Assembly: GCA_028818705.1 (NCBI GenBank)
Contig: JAPPNJ010000006.1
Location: forward strand, 1-64,000
Source: Candidatus Poribacteria bacterium
GTDB taxonomy: Bacteria; Poribacteria; WGA-4E; WGA-3G
Length of the DNA: 64,000 nt
Direction: 5' to 3'
Numbering within the stretch: position 1 is the stretch's first letter; every line of letters begins with the position of its first letter. The notes below the pieces were generated by a model. It worked only from the letters and a program-made list of their open reading frames with translations, made no database searches and was not told the DNA's origin. This document shows, one piece after another, positions 61,480 through 64,000 of the stretch. The position numbers were made by a program, and so were the translations under genes.

Positions 61480-61533
61480 AAGTCCTCAAAGAAATAGGGT
61501 ATATAATTTTCACATGTAAATGAGGTGGTCTCT

Positions 61534-61872
61534 ATGGCAAAGGCAGAAGTTGAAATCCAATTCAAATTCACACTTCCTATTGCCGAAAGTTTTCTGCAAC
61601 ATAAAACGGATGCAGAACGTAAAGCGAAAGAAGCATTTGTGCTTGAACTCCTTCGGCATGGTGATATCAGCGCGGGTAGAGCTGCAAAACTCCTTGATAT
61701 TTCCCGATGGGATCTCTCTGAGTTGATGTCTGCAGCTGGGCTCTCTCCTTTTGCCGAGTTAACCCCTGAAGCATTGGATGCTAAAGTTGAGACTGCACTC
61801 AAAGTTTTGAGTAAACAGGCCGATGAAGATTGTCACAAATGGTACATTGTTAACTACCCACGTAATAAATAA
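61534..61872 (+). CDS. UPF0175 family protein, antitoxin-like
   Basis: A 112-residue protein whose middle (KEAFVLELLRHGDISAGRAAKLLDISRWDLSELMSAAGLSPF) is the UPF0175 helix-turn-helix-like signature, split here by position: KEAFVLELLRHGDIS, AGRAAKLLDIS, RWDLSELMS. Members serve as antitoxins for PIN or DUF3368 toxins. GAGGTGG precedes the ATG at 61534; a GTG three codons upstream is possible. It lies between the transglycosylase gene and a second small gene plus PIN toxin, so it may belong to that toxin module. Confidence 0.85.
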   Translation: MAKAEVEIQFKFTLPIAESFLQHKTDAERKAKEAFVLELLRHGDISAGRAAKLLDISRWDLSELMSAAGLSPFAELTPEALDAKVETALKVLSKQADEDCHKWYIVNYPRNK

Positions 61873-61888
61873 AAAGAGGACAATACTA

Positions 61889-62218
61889 ATGATACCCCCT
61901 ATCACGAAACTGCTCATAAAAATTGAACAATTGGAATGGGATTTGGCAGAGGTGAAAAAGGAATTAGAAGCACTTCAAGCCCCATTCATGAAATCACTCA
62001 CACCTGAGGAGCGTGCGGCAGCATACTCCGCTCGAACACGCGCACAGAATCAGAGACGGCGCCCGTTAATTGAAAAGGCACTCGGAAAACGCGATCCTGA
62101 TGCCGAAACCCTCACTGCTGAGGAGCTTCAGCAGCTTTCCCTAAAGGACGGAATAGATCCAGAGGAGAATCTTTTTAGCAGTGCTATCATCGAAGAACGG
62201 GAGAAACGAAGAGGGTGA
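61889..62218 (+). CDS. Coiled-coil protein, candidate antitoxin of the following PIN toxin
   Basis: A 109-residue protein. Residues about 8-35 form a coiled coil (IEQLEWDLAEVKKELEALQ), then a charged helical part (TPEERAAAYSARTRAQNQRRR) and an acidic tail. AGAGGA precedes the ATG at 61889; an ATG 22 codons upstream falls inside the UPF0175 gene. Its stop overlaps the GTG start of the PIN gene (GTGA), which strongly suggests a toxin-antitoxin pair. No known antitoxin family is recognised. Confidence 0.7.
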   Translation: MIPPITKLLIKIEQLEWDLAEVKKELEALQAPFMKSLTPEERAAAYSARTRAQNQRRRPLIEKALGKRDPDAETLTAEELQQLSLKDGIDPEENLFSSAIIEEREKRRG

Positions 62219-62715
62219 ATTTCTTCTGGTTAGATGCGAGTGCGTATGCTAAACGATACGTGGCAGAAAAAGGAACACAATTGATTAACTATCTCTTCAC
62301 TCGTGTGCCGTTAGAACGTATGGTCTGTTTGTCTGAAGGGGGAGGAGAAATCATTTTCGTTTTCGTACGGCGGAGAAATGAGGGTAGAATTACCACAGCG
62401 CGTTTCAGTCGTCTCCGAGAACACTTTGAAACTGAGTTCATCGATCGCGACGAAGTAGGACGAGTACTCCCAACCGAAGATCAAATAACTGATTCGTGGA
62501 ACCTCATTGAAAAGTATTCTCTCAACAGTACCGACGCTATTCTCCTACAATGCGCATTTGATAGAGCTAATGAACTGCGGATGAATGGAGATAATCTGGT
62601 TCTTGTGAGTTCTGATAAACGCCTTCTGCGGGCGGCACAAAGCGAAGGGTTACTCACGTTTGATCCCGAAAGCGATAGTCAAACTGCCTTAGATGTTTTC
62701 ATCAATTCGCCATAG
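62215..62715 (+). CDS. PIN-domain RNase, VapC-like toxin
   Basis: A 166-residue PIN protein with the first Asp in FFWLDASAYAKRY, a Glu in CLSEGGGEI, the central Asp in LNSTDAILLQCA and the last acidic pair in LVLVSSDKRLLRA. It belongs to a different PIN subfamily from the protein at 55565. Translation starts at GTG within the stop of the preceding gene. It closes the island. Confidence 0.85.
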   Translation: MNFFWLDASAYAKRYVAEKGTQLINYLFTRVPLERMVCLSEGGGEIIFVFVRRRNEGRITTARFSRLREHFETEFIDRDEVGRVLPTEDQITDSWNLIEKYSLNSTDAILLQCAFDRANELRMNGDNLVLVSSDKRLLRAAQSEGLLTFDPESDSQTALDVFINSP

Positions 62716-62755
62716 AAAACCACACCCTCTCTTACTGGTGGAGAATGTGAGTGCC

Positions 62756-63676
62756 TTAACGCCGCATATTCACCAGATAAATCCCACCAGCTACCAGCGC
62801 GGCACCTCCCAACAAACTCAACGTCAGCTCATCGCCTAAAATCAGATGGCTAAACAGCACACCCGACAAAGGCGTCGCGAAGAAGAGCACAACAAGTTTA
62901 CTCGCACTATACCGCTCAAGTATGGCTGTCCATGCCAAAAAGCAAAAACCCGCGATAACCCCGCCTTGATACAGCAGTGCTAATGCCGCAGAAAGCGTCA
63001 ACTGCATCGGTTCCCCACGTTCCACCACGAAACTCGCGACAACATAGAATGGAAGACTCAGTGTTAAGAGCCAAGCGAGAAGTCGATACGGATGAATAGA
63101 CTGAATTAACAGTTTTGTTACGACAACACGGAGTCCTAAAAAGCATCCGCTGACGAGAACAATAATGTCTCCGATGACGCTTGTTTCACCTTGTCCGAGT
63201 TCTGGGGCAACAGTTACAAAAACACCACTAAAAGCAACGACGATTCCCAGTGTTTTGGTAACAGAAAGCCGTTCGCCGGGAATCCAAAAATGCGCAAACA
63301 GAGCAGTAAAGAAAGGATAGACATTAATAAAAATAGTCGAACGAGAGGCTGATGTATATAAGGTCCCAGTATTCAAGCAGATAATTTGGAGTATGAAAAT
63401 CGTGGTGAGTAGTAGCAAGCGGGGAAGTTCGCCAGGGCGCAACCGAAGCGGAATACGACGGAAAAGCGCCCACCCGCCAATGACAACAAGCCCAATCACG
63501 AAACGGAGGAACGCCAGTGCCATTGGCGGGAAGTCTTGCAAACCGACTTTGATTGCCAGCGAATTCCCACCCCAAAGAAATGCGAGGAGCAACGCGAGGG
63601 CGATGATATTCCCCCGCGGCTCCTCGCTAATTACTGCTGGTCTTGGCGATGTCCCAATAGTCTCGTTTTTATTCAA
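62756..63676 (-). CDS. EamA/DMT superfamily transporter
   Basis: A 306-residue inner-membrane protein with ten helices in two EamA repeats. LLAFLWGGNSLAIKVGLQDFPPMALAF-type first helices (FLWGGNSLAIK) and PLSGVLFSHLILGDELTLS in the ninth helix are family hallmarks. It would transport a metabolite such as an amino acid or sugar derivative. The start is TTG at 63676; the first 20 residues are polar and a later start is possible. It is not obviously linked to the defence genes. Confidence 0.88.
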   Translation of the reverse strand: MNKNETIGTSPRPAVISEEPRGNIIALALLLAFLWGGNSLAIKVGLQDFPPMALAFLRFVIGLVVIGGWALFRRIPLRLRPGELPRLLLLTTIFILQIICLNTGTLYTSASRSTIFINVYPFFTALFAHFWIPGERLSVTKTLGIVVAFSGVFVTVAPELGQGETSVIGDIIVLVSGCFLGLRVVVTKLLIQSIHPYRLLAWLLTLSLPFYVVASFVVERGEPMQLTLSAALALLYQGGVIAGFCFLAWTAILERYSASKLVVLFFATPLSGVLFSHLILGDELTLSLLGGAALVAGGIYLVNMRR

Positions 63677-63731
63677 AAGAAGCTGATGTCCTCGTTGGAG
63701 GTTTTCCTTCTCTGAGAAGTAGGCACATTAA

Positions 63732-64000
63732 TCAATCGTAGGCACCCGGACGGTGATTACCCATGAGTCGCTGTTGGCGTTCCGTTGCTTGTTCCAGGAT
63801 ACTATCGTTGAACTGGAACCGATTGAGATAAGGTGGGTATTTCTGGGTTATCATCCGATTTGCGTAATGTACCTGCAAAAGATACCGAGTCTGATCGCTC
63901 CGGTTCGCTGTACCTCGGTGCCAGACCTCGCTTCGGAAAATCACAACATCACCAGCATTACAAAGAATACTTTTTTCTCTGGCTCCCTTCCATTCCGTCT
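63732..64000 (-). CDS. Phytanoyl-CoA dioxygenase (PhyH) family protein, C-terminal part (cut by window end)
   Basis: The minus-strand frame is open to the window end, so the N-terminus lies outside. Visible are CNAGDVVIFRSEVWHRGTAN with the distal iron-binding His and SDQTRYLLQVHYANR with the 2-oxoglutarate-binding Arg, as in PhyH. A Tyr/Phe-rich tail (KYPPYLNRFQFND) follows. This is the second PhyH gene in the window and is clearly different from the one at 44846. An internal GTG at 63944 is not the true start. Confidence 0.82.
   Translation of the reverse strand, partial: TEWKGAREKSILCNAGDVVIFRSEVWHRGTANRSDQTRYLLQVHYANRMITQKYPPYLNRFQFNDSILEQATERQQRLMGNHRPGAYD

Overview
The window looks like a chromosome segment of an uncultivated diderm bacterium, most likely Candidatus Poribacteria or a close relative. 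This assignment is an inference from gene content, not from a marker gene. The content includes phytanoyl-CoA dioxygenases, several Gfo/Idh/MocA oxidoreductases with a sugar-phosphate isomerase, NHL, kelch, LamG and Asp-box exported proteins, LptF/LptG permeases, tricorn protease, and intergenic gaps crowded with short palindromic repeats. No rRNA, tRNA or CRISPR array was recognised.

Layout. 0-6.5 kb: an ammonium-uptake locus. It has two paralogous outer-membrane-like barrel proteins (the first cut by the window edge), a GT-C glycosyltransferase on the other strand and two Amt transporters. A near-perfect sigma-54 promoter precedes the intact barrel-amt pair. 6.5-14.4 kb: a small membrane protein, an acetylxylan-esterase-like hydrolase, purD, a RelA zinc-finger/winged-helix protein, a VWA protein and a short-chain dehydrogenase. 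14.6-17.4 kb: a small helical protein, a Clp-fold serine protease and a DNA methyltransferase fused to an HNH nuclease. 17.6-24.6 kb: polyprenyl synthase, tagatose-bisphosphate aldolase, LptF, LptG, an ICMT-like methyltransferase and an exported protein. 24.6-28.6 kb, minus strand: epimerase, Rieske ferredoxin, SDR and gamma-glutamyltransferase. 29.4-34.9 kb: NusB, two NHL proteins, a nickel/cobalt exporter and a 6PGDH-like dehydrogenase. 35-41 kb, minus strand: kelch protein, a membrane-tethered ECF sigma factor with a large Asp-box propeller, LamG protein and two small membrane proteins. 41.2-49.5 kb: MOSC, NagB-like deaminase, an exported protein and a sugar or polyol oxidoreductase cluster. 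49.6-55 kb: an ABC-2 exporter and tricorn protease. 55.1-62.7 kb: a defence-like island. The window ends with an EamA transporter and a partial phytanoyl-CoA dioxygenase.

Three themes stand out. First, the island carries NurA-like nuclease, HerA ATPase and a DpdA-like transglycosylase in tight tandem, bordered by PIN toxin modules. It may be a DNA-modification or defence system built on deazaguanine insertion. Second, four unrelated exported proteins (24.5, 35.1, 39.3 and 42.6 kb) share the same extreme C-terminal motif, GKL-x2-TW-[GA]-x-[LIM]-K, which behaves like an undescribed sorting or anchoring signal. Third, several families of dispersed palindromic repeats start exactly at TAG stop codons. 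In two convergent gene pairs they fill the whole gap, giving each gene its stop.
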